Assembly (NCBI GenBank): GCA_016124745.1
Contig: WGNC01000007.1
Location: 84,953-148,952, forward strand
Origin: Thiobacillus sp.
GTDB lineage: Bacteria > Pseudomonadota > Gammaproteobacteria > Burkholderiales > Thiobacillaceae
Direction: 5' to 3'
Length of the DNA stretch: 64,000 nt
The notes beneath the pieces are model-generated. The model ran no database searches. It was given only the letters and a program-made list of their open reading frames with translations, and was not told where the DNA came from. Positions within the stretch are counted from its first letter, which is position 1. Every line of letters starts with the position of its first letter. The position numbers and the translations under genes were made by a program. Below are positions 1-10,707 of this stretch, piece by piece.

Positions 1-1
1 C

Positions 2-1075
2 GTGCCGCGCCGTCGCGCGCAGGACCGGGTGCGCCAGGTGCCGGTGGGCGAGCGCCTGCTGGGGCGCGTGCTCGACGGCGCTGGCAGGCCGCTCGACGGC
101 ATGGGCGCGCTGTCGCTGGAACGCCGGGTGCCGCTCTACAGTCGTCCGATCAATCCGCTGGAACGCGAGCCGATCCGGCAGACGCTGGACGTGGGGGTGC
201 GCGCGATCAACGGCCTGTTGACCGTGGGGCGTGGGCAGCGGCTCGGCCTGTTCGCCGGCAGCGGCGTCGGCAAGAGCATCCTGCTCGGCATGATGGCGCG
301 TTTCACCGAAGCGGATGTGGTGGTGGTGGGGCTGATCGGCGAACGCGGCCGCGAGGTCAAGGAATTCATCGACCGCATCCTGGGTGCCGAAGGCATGGCG
401 CGCGCCGTGGTGGTGGCCGCGCCGGCCGACCATCCGCCGCTGATGCGGCTTAACGGCGCGGCGTACGCGATGTCGATCGCCGAATATTTCCGCGACCAGG
501 GCAAGCATGTGTTGCTCATCATGGATTCGCTGACCCGCTATGCGATGGCGCAGCGCGAAGTGGCGCTGGCGATCGGCGAGCCGCCCGCCACCAAGGGCTA
601 TCCGCCCTCCGTCTTTGCCAAGCTGCCGCAACTGGCGGAGCGCGCCGGCAATGGCCGTAGCGGCAGCGGGTCAATCACCGCGTTCTTCACCGTGCTGATG
701 GAGGGCGACGACCAGCAGGACCCGATCGCCGATGCGGCACGTGCAATTCTCGACGGCCACATCGTGCTCTCCCGCGATCTTGCCGATGCCGGGCATTATC
801 CAGCCATCGACATCGAGGCCTCGATCAGCCGTGCCCAGCCCGACCTGTTGAGCGAGGATGAACTGGAGCGGACGCGTCGCTTCAAATATCTCTATTCGCG
901 CTACATGCGCAGCCGCGACCTGCTCGCCGTCGGCGCCTATGTGCCGGGGGCCGATCTGGTGCTGGACGAGGGCGTGCGGCTTTATCCACGCATGCAGGGG
1001 TATCTGATGCAGGGAATGGCAGAGCGCGCACCGCTGGAATCCGCACGCAGCGGACTCGATGAGGTGCTCGGATGA
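2..1075 (+). CDS. fliI: Flagellar export ATPase FliI (5'-truncated by window edge)
   Basis: This is the ATPase that energises the flagellar type III export apparatus on the cytoplasmic face of the basal body. The visible 357 residues lack about 90-100 N-terminal residues compared with a full FliI of about 450, because the gene runs off the window; the GTG at position 2 is not the true start. A Walker A motif GSGVGKS is at visible residues 86-92 and a Walker B strand LLIMD at about 171-175, in the F1/V-type ATPase fold typical of FliI/YscN. The stop overlaps the fliJ start by 4 bp (ATGA). The following fliO-P-Q-R genes make FliI, rather than a virulence SctN, the best call. Confidence 0.95.
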   Translation: MPRRRAQDRVRQVPVGERLLGRVLDGAGRPLDGMGALSLERRVPLYSRPINPLEREPIRQTLDVGVRAINGLLTVGRGQRLGLFAGSGVGKSILLGMMARFTEADVVVVGLIGERGREVKEFIDRILGAEGMARAVVVAAPADHPPLMRLNGAAYAMSIAEYFRDQGKHVLLIMDSLTRYAMAQREVALAIGEPPATKGYPPSVFAKLPQLAERAGNGRSGSGSITAFFTVLMEGDDQQDPIADAARAILDGHIVLSRDLADAGHYPAIDIEASISRAQPDLLSEDELERTRRFKYLYSRYMRSRDLLAVGAYVPGADLVLDEGVRLYPRMQGYLMQGMAERAPLESARSGLDEVLG

Positions 1076-1524
1076 AGCCCTTCACCCTGGCGCGGGTGCT
1101 GCAACTGGCCGAGCGGCGCAGCGAAACCCTGGCGCGTGGCGTCAAGCATGCGCATGGCATCTGGTTGCGCGCACGCGGGCGACAGGTCCAGTTGACTGCC
1201 TTGCGCGATGCACATATCGCGCGGCTGGCGGACGAATTGCGCAGCGGCGTATCCGCCGAGCAACTGCTGGAGAAAAATCGTTTGCAGCGCGCACAGGCGG
1301 CCGAGTTGCAGGCGGCGCAGACCGCCATCGAAGATGCCTACCGAGACTGGCAGGCGCGCCTTGCCGAATGGATGCGCGAGGAGCATCGGGTGAAGGCGCT
1401 GCGTCTGCTGGAGCAGCGCCATCTGGCGCAGGTCGCCATCCAGCAGCGACGTCTGGAGCAACGCCAGCACGACGAACTGGCGGAACTGGCATTTCACCGC
1501 GGTACGGGTCATCGGGCTCGTTGA
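1072..1524 (+). CDS. fliJ: Flagellar export protein FliJ
   Basis: The 150-residue protein is almost entirely charged heptad-like helix with many Arg, Gln, Glu and Leu residues. This is the expected FliJ form: an antiparallel coiled coil that sits in the FliI hexamer and escorts chaperones. Its length matches the family (about 147). The ATG overlaps the fliI stop, so translation is coupled. FliJ sequences diverge strongly, so the call rests on composition, length and position. Confidence 0.85.
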   Translation: MKPFTLARVLQLAERRSETLARGVKHAHGIWLRARGRQVQLTALRDAHIARLADELRSGVSAEQLLEKNRLQRAQAAELQAAQTAIEDAYRDWQARLAEWMREEHRVKALRLLEQRHLAQVAIQQRRLEQRQHDELAELAFHRGTGHRAR

Positions 1525-1533
1525 GGACTTGCC

Positions 1534-1998
1534 ATGAAGCTGCTTGAACTCACGCCTGCAGAAATCGCCTTCCTGTCGTGGCCACCGTCCGTGCCCGCTG
1601 ACTTGCCCGCCCGGCTGACCCGGCGTCTCGGCGCCATGCTGACCGCACGCCTGCACCGGCCGGTGCAGGTGCAGGTGCAATCCGGGCTTGCATTGGCGGA
1701 TTCATTGCTAAAGCCGTGTTGGCAGCCCGATCCTGCGCTCGCCACCTTGTGGCTGACGCGCCGCCTCGGCGGGAAGCGTGTGGCGGGGGTCGCATCCTTC
1801 GTACCCTGTTCGCTGATCCAGAACCTGGATGGACTGTTGGCGGAATGCTGGCTGGATGCGGCGTCACCGGCCACGTTTCCGCTGGCTCTGGCATGGTGCA
1901 TCGAGGCCGATCCCACGCAGGCAATGCTCTCCGTGCAGTTGCCGCGCAATTCGAACGACATGACGCGCTGGGCGCGAGAGGTCATCCGGCATGGCTAG
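1534..1998 (+). CDS. Unrecognised protein in the flagellar operon (slot usually held by fliK/L/M/N)
   Basis: This 154-residue reading frame lies 9 nt after fliJ and overlaps fliO by 8 nt, so it is clearly a member of the operon. I do not recognise the family. It has no signal peptide or membrane segment and is rich in Leu, Ala and Trp. Its pattern faintly recalls the N-terminal part of switch proteins of the FliM/YscQ type, but there is no SpoA (FliN-like) C-terminal domain. In most beta- and gammaproteobacteria fliK, fliL, fliM and fliN stand between fliJ and fliO, and all four are missing here. It might be a shortened or diverged FliK or FliM-like protein; this is only a guess from position. 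Confidence 0.6.
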   Translation: MKLLELTPAEIAFLSWPPSVPADLPARLTRRLGAMLTARLHRPVQVQVQSGLALADSLLKPCWQPDPALATLWLTRRLGGKRVAGVASFVPCSLIQNLDGLLAECWLDAASPATFPLALAWCIEADPTQAMLSVQLPRNSNDMTRWAREVIRHG

Positions 1999-2332
1999 AT
2001 TGATTGCGACAGCGGGGTTGCTGCTGCTCCCGTCCTGGGCGTTTGCCGCACCCGACACGACAAGCAGCCTGCTTACGGTGTTGCTGAGTTTGGCGCTGAT
2101 CCTGGGCGGATTCGTCGCCGTGGCCTGGTTCGCTCGTCGCTACCTTCCGGGCATGGGCACGCAGGGGGCGGTCAAGGTGGTGGGGGCGACTGCGGTGGGA
2201 ACACGCGAGCGCGTGGTGGTGGTCGAGGTCGACGGCACCTGGTTGTTGCTGGGAGTGGGCGGCGGCAATGTGCGGCTGCTGCATAGCTTGCCGAAGCCGG
2301 CCGAAGCCCGGGAACGGGAGCAGGGGCAATGA
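1991..2332 (+). CDS. fliO: Flagellar biosynthesis protein FliO
   Basis: The 113-residue protein has a short hydrophobic signal-like N-terminus, then a second membrane helix at about residues 27-50 (LLTVLLSLALILGGFVAVAW), then a small cytoplasmic domain with the VVGATAVGTRERVVVVEV pattern of FliO. FliO is the accessory membrane protein that stabilises FliP during export-gate assembly. It overlaps the preceding gene by 8 nt and fliP by 4 nt. Confidence 0.88.
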   Translation: MARLIATAGLLLLPSWAFAAPDTTSSLLTVLLSLALILGGFVAVAWFARRYLPGMGTQGAVKVVGATAVGTRERVVVVEVDGTWLLLGVGGGNVRLLHSLPKPAEAREREQGQ

Positions 2333-3060
2333 GGCGGCTTCTAGCGTGTGGCGCGCTGATGGCTTTTTCGGTCGTTGCCTTGGGCGCCGACAGCAACGTG
2401 CCGTTGCTGAGCGTGACGCCCGGTGCGGGCGGGCAGGTGATCGGGGTGCCGGGCGCGAGCCTGCCCTGGCTACTGCTGTTTCCTTTCCTGCCTGCCCTGC
2501 TGCTGGCGTTCACCGCCTTCACGCGCATTGCCGTGGTGCTGTTCCTGCTGCGGCAGGGGCTGGGCAGTCCGACCGCGCCGCCAAACCTGGTGTTGATGGG
2601 ACTGGCGGTGTTGCTGACCCTATTCGTGATGTCGCCCGCGTTGAAGACCATCGACGCCGAAGCCTATGAGCCTTTTCTTGCCGGAACGCTGAGCGTCAAT
2701 GCCGCGGCCGAGAAAGCCGCCACGCCGCTCAAAGCCTTCATGCTGCGGCAAACCCGGGCCGAGGACCTGGGCCTGTTTGCAGCCGATGACAAGGCCATCG
2801 ACCCCAAACAGATCGACAGCGTGCCGCTGGCCACGCTGGCGCCGGCGTTTCTCACGAGCGAACTCAAGACCGCGTTCCAGATCGGCTTCATGGTCATATT
2901 GCCTTTCCTGGTCATCGACCTGGTGGTCTCTGCCGTGTTGACCGCACTGGGCATGATCATGCTGCCGCCGCAACTGGTGTCGCTGCCGCTCAAACTGTTG
3001 CTGTTCGTCACGGTGGACGGCTGGCACCTGCTGGTCGGCTCCTTGATCGGCAGTTTCTGA
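2329..3060 (+). CDS. fliP: Flagellar export gate protein FliP
   Basis: The 243-residue length matches FliP. There is a cleavable signal peptide, then the hallmark segments LLLFPFLPALLLAFTAFTRI and FLRQGLGSPTAPPNLVL, and C-terminal helices FQIGFMVILPFLVIDLVV and MIMLPPQLVSLPLKLLLFV. FliP forms the pentameric core of the inner-membrane export gate with FliQ and FliR. The ATG overlaps the fliO stop (ATGA). Confidence 0.97.
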   Translation: MRRLLACGALMAFSVVALGADSNVPLLSVTPGAGGQVIGVPGASLPWLLLFPFLPALLLAFTAFTRIAVVLFLLRQGLGSPTAPPNLVLMGLAVLLTLFVMSPALKTIDAEAYEPFLAGTLSVNAAAEKAATPLKAFMLRQTRAEDLGLFAADDKAIDPKQIDSVPLATLAPAFLTSELKTAFQIGFMVILPFLVIDLVVSAVLTALGMIMLPPQLVSLPLKLLLFVTVDGWHLLVGSLIGSF

Positions 3061-3079
3061 TGGAAGCCGGAATACTTTA

Positions 3080-3334
3080 ATGGAGGGCTTGGCGCGCGAC
3101 GCACTCTGGCTGGTAGTGACGCTGGCCGCACCAATATTGCTGGCGGGCTTGCTGACCGCCTTCGCCATCAGCCTGTTCCAGGCCGCCACGCAAATCCTCG
3201 AGCCGACGCTGTCTTTCGTCCCCAAGCTCATCGTCATGCTGCTCGTGCTGGCGTTGCTGGGCGGCTGGATGGGCGGGCAACTGGTCGACTTCGCGCGCAC
3301 GCTGCTGAGCGATTTCCCGGGTCTCCTGGAATGA
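3080..3334 (+). CDS. fliQ: Flagellar export gate protein FliQ
   Basis: The 84-residue protein has two membrane helices and the family signature SLFQAATQILEPTLSFVPKL. FliQ is usually about 89 residues; the N-terminus here is a few residues short, but no better upstream start was seen. It lies 19 nt after fliP and 7 nt before fliR. It packs around the FliP/FliR core of the export gate. Confidence 0.93.
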   Translation: MEGLARDALWLVVTLAAPILLAGLLTAFAISLFQAATQILEPTLSFVPKLIVMLLVLALLGGWMGGQLVDFARTLLSDFPGLLE

Positions 3335-3341
3335 GCGAGCC

Positions 3342-4082
3342 ATGCCTGTGAGCGAAGCGAATATGGCCGCGTGGCTGTTCGCGTTCGCCCGCCTTGCGGG
3401 ATGGTCCCTGTTCGATCCGCTGGCCGGACGGTTGCCCATAGCGATGCGCCTCCTCATTGCTGCCGTTCTGGCCGTCGTGCTGGCACCGGGTTTGTCGATC
3501 GCGGCCGTCGATCCTTTCACGCTGCAGGGCATGCTGGCGATGAGCATGGAAGCCGCCTGGGGCGCGGCGCTGGCGCTTTGCGTGTGGCTGGTCTTTGGCA
3601 TGGTTTCGGCCGTGCTTGTGTGGACCGGCCACACGGCCACTGGCGGCCTGCTGGCGCTGACCGAGGAACAGGCCGCGTCGGCCGACAGCCCCTGGCAGGC
3701 CCTGGCATGGTGGCTTGCAGCGCTCGCTTTTCTGGGCGCCAACGGTCACCTGCTGATCGTCGATGCGTTGCGTCATGGCTTCGCCGTCATGCCGGTGGCC
3801 GTTCTGCCCGCGGCCGGCGACCTGCGCCAACTGGCCGAGGGCGCCGGCTGGCTGTTCGCCACCGGTCTGCAACTGGCCTTGCCCCTGCTGGCGCTGGCCT
3901 TGCTGATCCAACTGGCATTCGGCATCGTTGCACGCACCACGCCTGGGCTCGACATGTCTTCGGCGGGGCTGGGGATTGCCGCCCTGGGACTGACGGCCGC
4001 GTGGGTGTGGGCAGTGCCGCTGGTGACGCGCGGCATCGCCCTGGGACTCGAACAACTGGCGGTATGGATGGACAGGCTCTGA
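3342..4082 (+). CDS. fliR: Flagellar export gate protein FliR
   Basis: This 246-residue polytopic membrane protein has about six hydrophobic segments and the family motif FDPLAGRLPIAMRLLIAAVLAVVLAP near the N-terminus. FliR is the single-copy subunit that completes the FliP5-FliQ4-FliR1 export gate. It is the last flagellar gene here; flhB and flhA do not follow, and dapA begins after about 115 bp with a plausible new promoter. Confidence 0.93.
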   Translation: MPVSEANMAAWLFAFARLAGWSLFDPLAGRLPIAMRLLIAAVLAVVLAPGLSIAAVDPFTLQGMLAMSMEAAWGAALALCVWLVFGMVSAVLVWTGHTATGGLLALTEEQAASADSPWQALAWWLAALAFLGANGHLLIVDALRHGFAVMPVAVLPAAGDLRQLAEGAGWLFATGLQLALPLLALALLIQLAFGIVARTTPGLDMSSAGLGIAALGLTAAWVWAVPLVTRGIALGLEQLAVWMDRL

Positions 4083-4125
4083 GTTTTAGCTTGTCCGGCA
4101 TGCTCTTGGGGACGCGGAGATGGAT

Positions 4126-4131
4126 TAAAAT
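4126..4131 (+). promoter_or_regulatory. Possible -10 element (TAAAAT) ahead of dapA
   Basis: A TAAAAT hexamer (5 of 6 to TATAAT) stands in an AT-richer patch between fliR and dapA, about 70 nt before the chosen dapA start. I see no good -35 at 16-18 bp spacing, so this is only a weak promoter candidate. Confidence 0.3.
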
Positions 4132-4197
4132 AGCCGGATTTATCCATTTGCCGCCACAACCAGGGCGCAGCGCGGGAACACCATGGCAGAAACAAGC

Positions 4198-5073
4198 ATG
4201 ATCAGGGGCAGCCTGGTCGCGGTCGTCACCCCGATGTCGGACGATGGGGCGCTCGACCTCGACGCACTGCGGCGTCTGGTCGAATGGCACATCAACGAGG
4301 GAACGGACGGCATCGTCATCGTCGGCACCACCGGCGAATCGCCCACCGTGAGTTTTGAAGAACACTGCCTGCTGATCAGCACCACGGTCGAGCAGGCTGC
4401 AGGACGTGTGCCGGTGATAGCCGGCACCGGTGCAAATTCGACGGCCGAAGCGATCGAACTCACAACCTGTGCAAAAAACGCGGGTGCCCAGGCCGGGCTG
4501 TCGGTGGTGCCGTACTACAACAAGCCGACGCAGGAAGGCCTCTATCAGCACTACAGGAAAATTGCGGAAGCGGTCGACTTGCCACTGATGCTTTATAACG
4601 TGCCCGGGCGCACCGTCGCCGACCTGTCCAACGACACCACCTTGCGGCTGGCCGAAGTACCCGGCATCGTAGGCCTGAAGGACGCCACCGGCAGCATGGA
4701 GCGCGCAGCCGACCTGTTGCGCCGTGCACCGAAGGACTTCGCGCTCTACAGCGGCGACGATGCGTCGGCGATGCCCTTCATGCTGCTGGGCGGGCATGGC
4801 GTGATTTCGGTCACCGCCAACGTCGCGCCCAAACTGATGCACGAGATGTGCGTGGCCGCGCGCGAAGGGAACCTGCCGCGCGCGCGCGAACTCAATAACG
4901 CGTTGCTGCCCCTGCACAGCAAATTGTTTGTCGAAGCCAACCCCATTCCGGTCAAGTGGGCGTGTACCGAACTGGGGCTGATCCCATCCGGCATGCGGTT
5001 GCCGCTGACGCCCTTGTCGGCCGGGCTGCACGACACCTTGCGTGACGCCATGCGCCACGCCGGCTTGATGTAA
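4198..5073 (+). CDS. dapA: 4-hydroxy-tetrahydrodipicolinate synthase
   Basis: DapA condenses pyruvate with aspartate semialdehyde, the first committed step of lysine and diaminopimelate synthesis. The TIM-barrel motifs are intact: GTTGES, YNVPGRT with the catalytic Tyr, and VGLKDATG with the Schiff-base Lys. Starting at this ATG places Thr44-Thr45, Tyr133 and Lys161 exactly as in E. coli DapA (291 residues here against 292). An ATG five codons upstream at 4183 is also possible; neither has a strong Shine-Dalgarno sequence. bamC follows 22 nt downstream, the same dapA-bamC pairing as in E. coli. Confidence 0.97.
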   Translation: MIRGSLVAVVTPMSDDGALDLDALRRLVEWHINEGTDGIVIVGTTGESPTVSFEEHCLLISTTVEQAAGRVPVIAGTGANSTAEAIELTTCAKNAGAQAGLSVVPYYNKPTQEGLYQHYRKIAEAVDLPLMLYNVPGRTVADLSNDTTLRLAEVPGIVGLKDATGSMERAADLLRRAPKDFALYSGDDASAMPFMLLGGHGVISVTANVAPKLMHEMCVAAREGNLPRARELNNALLPLHSKLFVEANPIPVKWACTELGLIPSGMRLPLTPLSAGLHDTLRDAMRHAGLM

Positions 5074-5095
5074 GCACACTGAATTAGGACACCTT

Positions 5096-6202
5096 ATGCG
5101 TTTATTGCTCGTGTTTTTGATGACTGCTCTGGCCGTTTCGGCTTGCAGCATGCCCGAAAGCAAGAAAATCGATTACAAGTCGGCACAGAAACAGCCGACG
5201 CTGGAAGTTCCGCCCGATCTGGTCGCGCCGGCATCGGATAACCGGTATGCCATTCCTGATACGCAGGGCAAGGGGACAGCGACCTTGTCGACCTATAACC
5301 AGGAGCGCAAGACTTCGCCGACTACTTCGGCAACTGCCCTGCTGCCTCAGCAGGACAAGGTACGCATCGAGCGTGCCGGGTCCCAGCGCTGGCTGGTGGT
5401 GCAGGCGACGCCGCAGCAGGTGTGGCCGGTGATCAAGGATTTCTGGCAGGAGAACGGTTTCATCATCAACATAGATTCCCCTGAAACCGGCGTAATGGAA
5501 ACCGACTGGGCGGAGAACCGTGCGAAGATTCCGCAGGATGGCATTCGAAACCTGCTCGGCAAGGTAATCGACAGCGCCTATTCGACGGCAGAGCGCGACA
5601 AGTTCCGTACGCGCGTTGAAGCGGGCAAGGACGGCACCACCGAAATCTACGTCAGCCAGCGTGGCATGGAGGAGGTCTATGCCACCGAGGGCAAGGACCA
5701 GACGAAGTGGCAGCCGCGTCCGCCCGACCCCGAGCTCGAGGCTGAAATGCTGCGTCGTCTGATGTTGCGTTTCGGCGTTGAACAGAATCGGGCCGAATCG
5801 CTGCTGGCCAACCAGCAGACACCGGACCAGGCGCGCGTCGTCAAGGAAGCCGGCATGCCCGTTCTCGAAATGGACGAGAGCTTCGACCGGGCCTGGCGTC
5901 GTGTCGGCCTGGCACTGGATCGCGTCGGGTTCGCGGTGGAAGATCGCGACCGTTCCAAGGGCGTGTATTTCGTGCGCTACATCGATCCCGGGATTGACAA
6001 CAACAGCAAGGCTGACGAGGGTTTCTTTTCCAAGTTGGCCTTCTGGCGCAGCAATGAGCGCCAGGACTCGCCGCAATTGAAGATCTCGGTGAGCGGTGCG
6101 GACGAGAAGAGCCGGGTCAGCGTGACCGGCGTGGACGACAAGGCGGTCGATGTGAGCACGCAGACCCGCATCATCAACCTGCTGTACAAGGAACTGAAGT
6201 GA
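5096..6202 (+). CDS. bamC: Outer membrane assembly lipoprotein BamC
   Basis: BamC (NlpB) is a lipoprotein of the BAM complex that inserts beta-barrel proteins into the outer membrane. The 368-residue protein begins with a lipoprotein signal ending LAVSAC, so Cys17 would be lipidated. An unstructured stretch with VPPDLVAPASDNRY follows; this is the BamD-binding region of the family. Two helix-grip domains come next at about residues 85-205 and 245-365. It sits immediately after dapA, as in E. coli. Confidence 0.93.
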   Translation: MRLLLVFLMTALAVSACSMPESKKIDYKSAQKQPTLEVPPDLVAPASDNRYAIPDTQGKGTATLSTYNQERKTSPTTSATALLPQQDKVRIERAGSQRWLVVQATPQQVWPVIKDFWQENGFIINIDSPETGVMETDWAENRAKIPQDGIRNLLGKVIDSAYSTAERDKFRTRVEAGKDGTTEIYVSQRGMEEVYATEGKDQTKWQPRPPDPELEAEMLRRLMLRFGVEQNRAESLLANQQTPDQARVVKEAGMPVLEMDESFDRAWRRVGLALDRVGFAVEDRDRSKGVYFVRYIDPGIDNNSKADEGFFSKLAFWRSNERQDSPQLKISVSGADEKSRVSVTGVDDKAVDVSTQTRIINLLYKELK

Positions 6203-6218
6203 TGCGGGCGCGGACGTG

Positions 6219-6973
6219 ATGCGTTTCGCCAGTCTTGGCAGCGGCAGCGAAGGCAACGGCCTGGTGATCGAGACCGGGTCCACGCGGGTACTGATGGACT
6301 GTGGCTTTGGACTGGCAGACAGCATTGCGCGATTGGCCAGACTGGACCTGCAGGCATCCGACCTGGCAGGCATCGTCGTAACGCATGAACATGGCGACCA
6401 TATCGGCGGAGTGGGGCGCCTCGCGCGCAAGTTCAAGTTGCCCGTGTGGCTGACTGCAGGCACGCTGGCGATGGCGCAGGACCTCGATGGCGTGGCGATC
6501 CAGGTGATCGACAGCCATGCTGGTTTTGCAGTGGACGGGCTGGAAATACAGCCGTTTCCGGTGCCGCACGACGCACGGGAGCCGGTACAGTACGTGTTTG
6601 GCGACGGCAACCGCCGCCTCGGGGTGTTGACCGATACCGGGTGCAGTACATCGCACATCGAGGCCGTCCTGGATGGCGTCGACGCGCTGGTACTGGAATG
6701 CAACCACGATGCGGCGATGCTGGAAAACGGACCTTACCCGACGAGCCTCAAGCGCCGGGTGAGCGGCCGCTTCGGCCACCTGGAAAACGGCCAGTCGGCG
6801 GCCCTGCTGGACAAGTTGAGGCACGACAAGCTGCAATGCGTGATGGCGGCCCACGTCTCGCGCAAGAACAACACATCTGCGCTGGCGCAGCGCGCGCTCG
6901 CCGAGGTGCTCGATTGTGCAGACGATGATGTGCGCGTGGCCTGTCAGACGACAGGTTTTGACTGGATCCGCAT

Positions 6974-6977
<4 letters not shown>
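6219..6977 (+). CDS. Metallo-beta-lactamase-fold hydrolase, YycJ/WalJ-like
   Basis: This 252-residue cytoplasmic protein starts MRFASLGSGSEGN and has the metal-binding motif THEHGDHIGG at about residue 50, then LTDTG, LECNHD and AAHVSRKNN. These fit the YycJ/VicX branch of the metallo-beta-lactamase superfamily, putative nucleases or phosphodiesterases that bind two metals. A GTG one codon upstream is an alternative start. The stop overlaps the next gene by 4 nt, suggesting one transcript with the RNA helicase. Confidence 0.85.
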
Positions 6978-8385
<1,408 letters not shown>

Positions 8386-8389
<4 letters not shown>

Positions 8390-8730
8390 GTTGGGAAATC
8401 ATCCTGCTGGGACTGTTCGGGGCGGGGGGCTGGTACTGGTACGTCGGCATGCAGGTGCGCGAACAGGCGATTGCTGTGGGCCGCCGTGCCTGTGGCAATG
8501 CCGGGCTGCAATTCCTCGACGAGAGTGTGGCCCTGAGCAGAATGCGCTTTGCGCGCAACAGCAACGGCCAACTGCAATTTCAGCGCGATTACCGCTTCGA
8601 GTTTTCGGACACCGGCAACAACCGTCGTCCGGGTGTCGTCCGCATGCTCGGCGAGCGGGTCGAATGGGTCAATCTGGATGGCGAGTGGCAGCCGGGTCCG
8701 ACAGCCAGCGTGAGCCGGCTGGCGGATTGA
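8386..8730 (+). CDS. DUF3301 family membrane-anchored protein
   Basis: The 114-residue protein has an N-terminal membrane helix (IILLGLFGAGGWYWYV) and a soluble part with the family pattern CGNAGLQFLDESVAL and FSDTGNNRRPGVVRMLG. The function of DUF3301 is unknown. The GTG start overlaps the helicase stop by 4 nt. The stop codon TGA at 8728-8730 shares its last base with the first base of the repeat element that follows, so the element may have set the present 3' end. Confidence 0.85.
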
Positions 8731-8967
8731 ACCTAGAAACCGCAGTTGACCGCTTGCCACCGCAAGGGAAGCCGCATGAATACTGAGTTTTCGCCGTTCG
8801 ATTGGGTTCACCTGTCGGGTTACACCGCTACGCACCCGCTGGCACGCCCGGTCGTGCGCCTGCCTTTGTCGCGCCTCGTTGCAGGCCCCGGCCTGCCGCC
8901 TCGTTGCTTCGCGGCAGCCACCCGCCCAGACGCACCATCGGGCGCGTCCAACTGCGGTTTCTAGGTT
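8730..8967. repeat. 238-bp element with perfect 19-bp terminal inverted repeats
   Basis: The sequence AACCTAGAAACCGCAGTTG at 8730-8748 is repeated perfectly in inverted orientation at 8949-8967. The 200 bp between hold no convincing gene; a 72-codon TTG-initiated frame is open but has no coding character. The structure is that of a miniature inverted-repeat (MITE-like) element. No target-site duplication is obvious. It abuts the stop of the DUF3301 gene and lies 23 bp from the 3' end of the convergent metallo-hydrolase gene. Confidence 0.75.
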
Positions 8968-8990
8968 GAGCGCGCCCAGGACCTGTTGAT

Positions 8991-9929
8991 CTATTCCTGT
9001 TCGATTTCCAGAATCGCCAGGCTGATCATCGGGCCCAGGTTTGCATCCCATTCCGCCCAGTCCTTGTAGGCCTTGAGCTTTTCGACGAGGACAGGCTTCA
9101 TTTCGTAATCGCTCTTGCCTGCGTCATACATGCGACGCACTTCGGCCATCAGCGTACTGAAAAAGGCTTTCTGCTCCTCTACGAATTTGTGGTCCCCGCT
9201 CTTGCCATGGCCGGGCACATACAGCCTGGCCTTGACCGACAGCGCCCGATCAGTTTCCTGCAGCACGCCCTTGAAAGTACCATCGCGCAGATTCATCACC
9301 TGGCGTCCCAGCACGTTGTCGCCCGTGAACAGAGTACGGTCCTCGACGATCTCGATCATCAGGTCGGTCTTGCTGTGGGCATCGGTGGACGAGTGGATCC
9401 GGAAGGTCTTGCCGCCGATCTTGAATTCCTGGCCGTCGGCTGCCTCGACGGTGGGAATCTCGGCGCGCGTGCCTTCAGTGTAGCCCTTGGTCATGTCCGA
9501 CATGAGTTGGATCCAGAATGCGTCAGCACCTTCTCTGGCCTTCTTGATCATGTCGGGATGGCCGATGAGCGTGGCCTTCGGCCACACCTCCAGAACGGCC
9601 TGGTTGCCGAGCCAGTGGTCGCCATGCACGTGGGTGTTGAATACATGGGTGACCGGTTTCTTGGTCGTTTTGCGTAGTTGGGCCACCACCATGCGGCCCG
9701 CCTGCACGCTGGAGCCGGGGTCGATCACCACGACGCCGTCGGCGGTAATGACCCAGGCCGGGTTGTTCATGAAACTCTGGTTTTCAACTGATGGCACACC
9801 CTGTGGTCCATGGATCACATAGGTGTCGGCGCTGATTTTCTGCGCCGGGTAGGTGCGTACGACGTCATTGGGGCCGGCCAGCACGGGGCTGCAGAAGGCG
9901 AGGGTGGCGAGCAGGGGAACAATGCGCAT
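8991..9929 (-). CDS. Periplasmic metallo-beta-lactamase-fold hydrolase (SoxH-like)
   Basis: The start is placed at the ATG ending at 9929, preceded by GGAGAT as ribosome-binding site, giving 312 residues with a signal peptide (MRIVPLLATLAFCSPVLA). The metal-binding motif THVHGDHWLGN, the motif GDNVLG and a C-terminal VPGHGKSGDH mark the B-type zinc hydrolase fold. Related exported proteins accompany quinoprotein or sulfur-oxidation systems, but no sox gene lies nearby, so the substrate is unknown. A longer reading frame up to 10016 would overlap the next gene and destroy the signal peptide. Confidence 0.85.
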   Translation of the reverse strand: MRIVPLLATLAFCSPVLAGPNDVVRTYPAQKISADTYVIHGPQGVPSVENQSFMNNPAWVITADGVVVIDPGSSVQAGRMVVAQLRKTTKKPVTHVFNTHVHGDHWLGNQAVLEVWPKATLIGHPDMIKKAREGADAFWIQLMSDMTKGYTEGTRAEIPTVEAADGQEFKIGGKTFRIHSSTDAHSKTDLMIEIVEDRTLFTGDNVLGRQVMNLRDGTFKGVLQETDRALSVKARLYVPGHGKSGDHKFVEEQKAFFSTLMAEVRRMYDAGKSDYEMKPVLVEKLKAYKDWAEWDANLGPMISLAILEIEQE

Positions 9930-9999
9930 GGGAGATCTCCGTTCAGGTTGATGCGTAAACATACACAGGCCAGACGATGGATTTAATGGTCGAAAAGAC

Positions 10000-10704
10000 C
10001 TACCACCACTTTTCAAAAATGATGCGGCTCATCGGCACGCCAAGATCATGCAGCAAGGTACTCATGTCCTCGACCATGCCCTTCGGCCCGCACAGGTAAT
10101 AAAGCGTGTCGTCCGGCACATCGAGCGCATGCAGCTTGACCGGGTCGACGCGACCGGTGAGACCATGCCAGTGGACATCGGGCTGGGTCACTGTAAAGCT
10201 CACGTGCAGGTTGTCATGCATGCGGGCGGCGGTCTCGAGTTCGTCGCGAAACAGGATCTCGCGGCTGTCCGACACGCTGTAGAGCAGGTGCGTGCGGGTC
10301 GGCAGGGCGGCGTCGCGCACATGGCGGAAGATGGACAGCAGCGGCGTGACGCCGACGCCGCCACCGATCAGCACCACGTTGTCACTCATCTCGGGCAGGT
10401 AGACGAAGGGGCCCTGACCCTGGGAGACGCGTACGCGATCGCCCACCCGTGCACGCTCGTGAACCCAGCGCGCCACCGGGTGCCGCGCGCTGGCCTTGAT
10501 CGCCAGTTCGATCTGCCCCTGATGGATGGGCGAGGTGGTGATGGAATAGCCAGAAGTATGGGTTGTACCGTCGACCTCGACGCTGAGGTCAACCCACTGG
10601 CCCGGCAGAAAGCGGAAACCCGCGTCGGCGATGTCAAGACGCAGGACGTGGATGCTGGGCGTGGCAGGGGTGATCGCAGCGACCTGCGCATCGAAGAGTT
10701 GCAA
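10000..10704 (-). CDS. FAD-binding oxidoreductase of the ferredoxin-NADP+ reductase family
   Basis: The 234-residue flavoprotein shows the FAD motif SGYSITTSP (variant of RxYS), the NAD(P)-binding glycine-rich loop LIGGGVGVTPLLSI and the C-terminal CGPKGMVEDM. There is no ferredoxin domain or extra cluster, so it is a stand-alone reductase that must pass electrons to a separate partner. It lies 3 nt downstream of msrB on the same strand. One possibility is that it supplies reducing power to MsrB or another repair enzyme; this is inference from adjacency. Confidence 0.88.
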   Translation of the reverse strand: MQLFDAQVAAITPATPSIHVLRLDIADAGFRFLPGQWVDLSVEVDGTTHTSGYSITTSPIHQGQIELAIKASARHPVARWVHERARVGDRVRVSQGQGPFVYLPEMSDNVVLIGGGVGVTPLLSIFRHVRDAALPTRTHLLYSVSDSREILFRDELETAARMHDNLHVSFTVTQPDVHWHGLTGRVDPVKLHALDVPDDTLYYLCGPKGMVEDMSTLLHDLGVPMSRIIFEKWW

Positions 10705-10707
10705 GGT

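Noticed and set aside
8746..8964. 72-codon TTG-initiated frame inside the 8730-8967 element
   Set aside because: It has no ribosome-binding site, no similarity, and both ends are made of the terminal inverted repeats.
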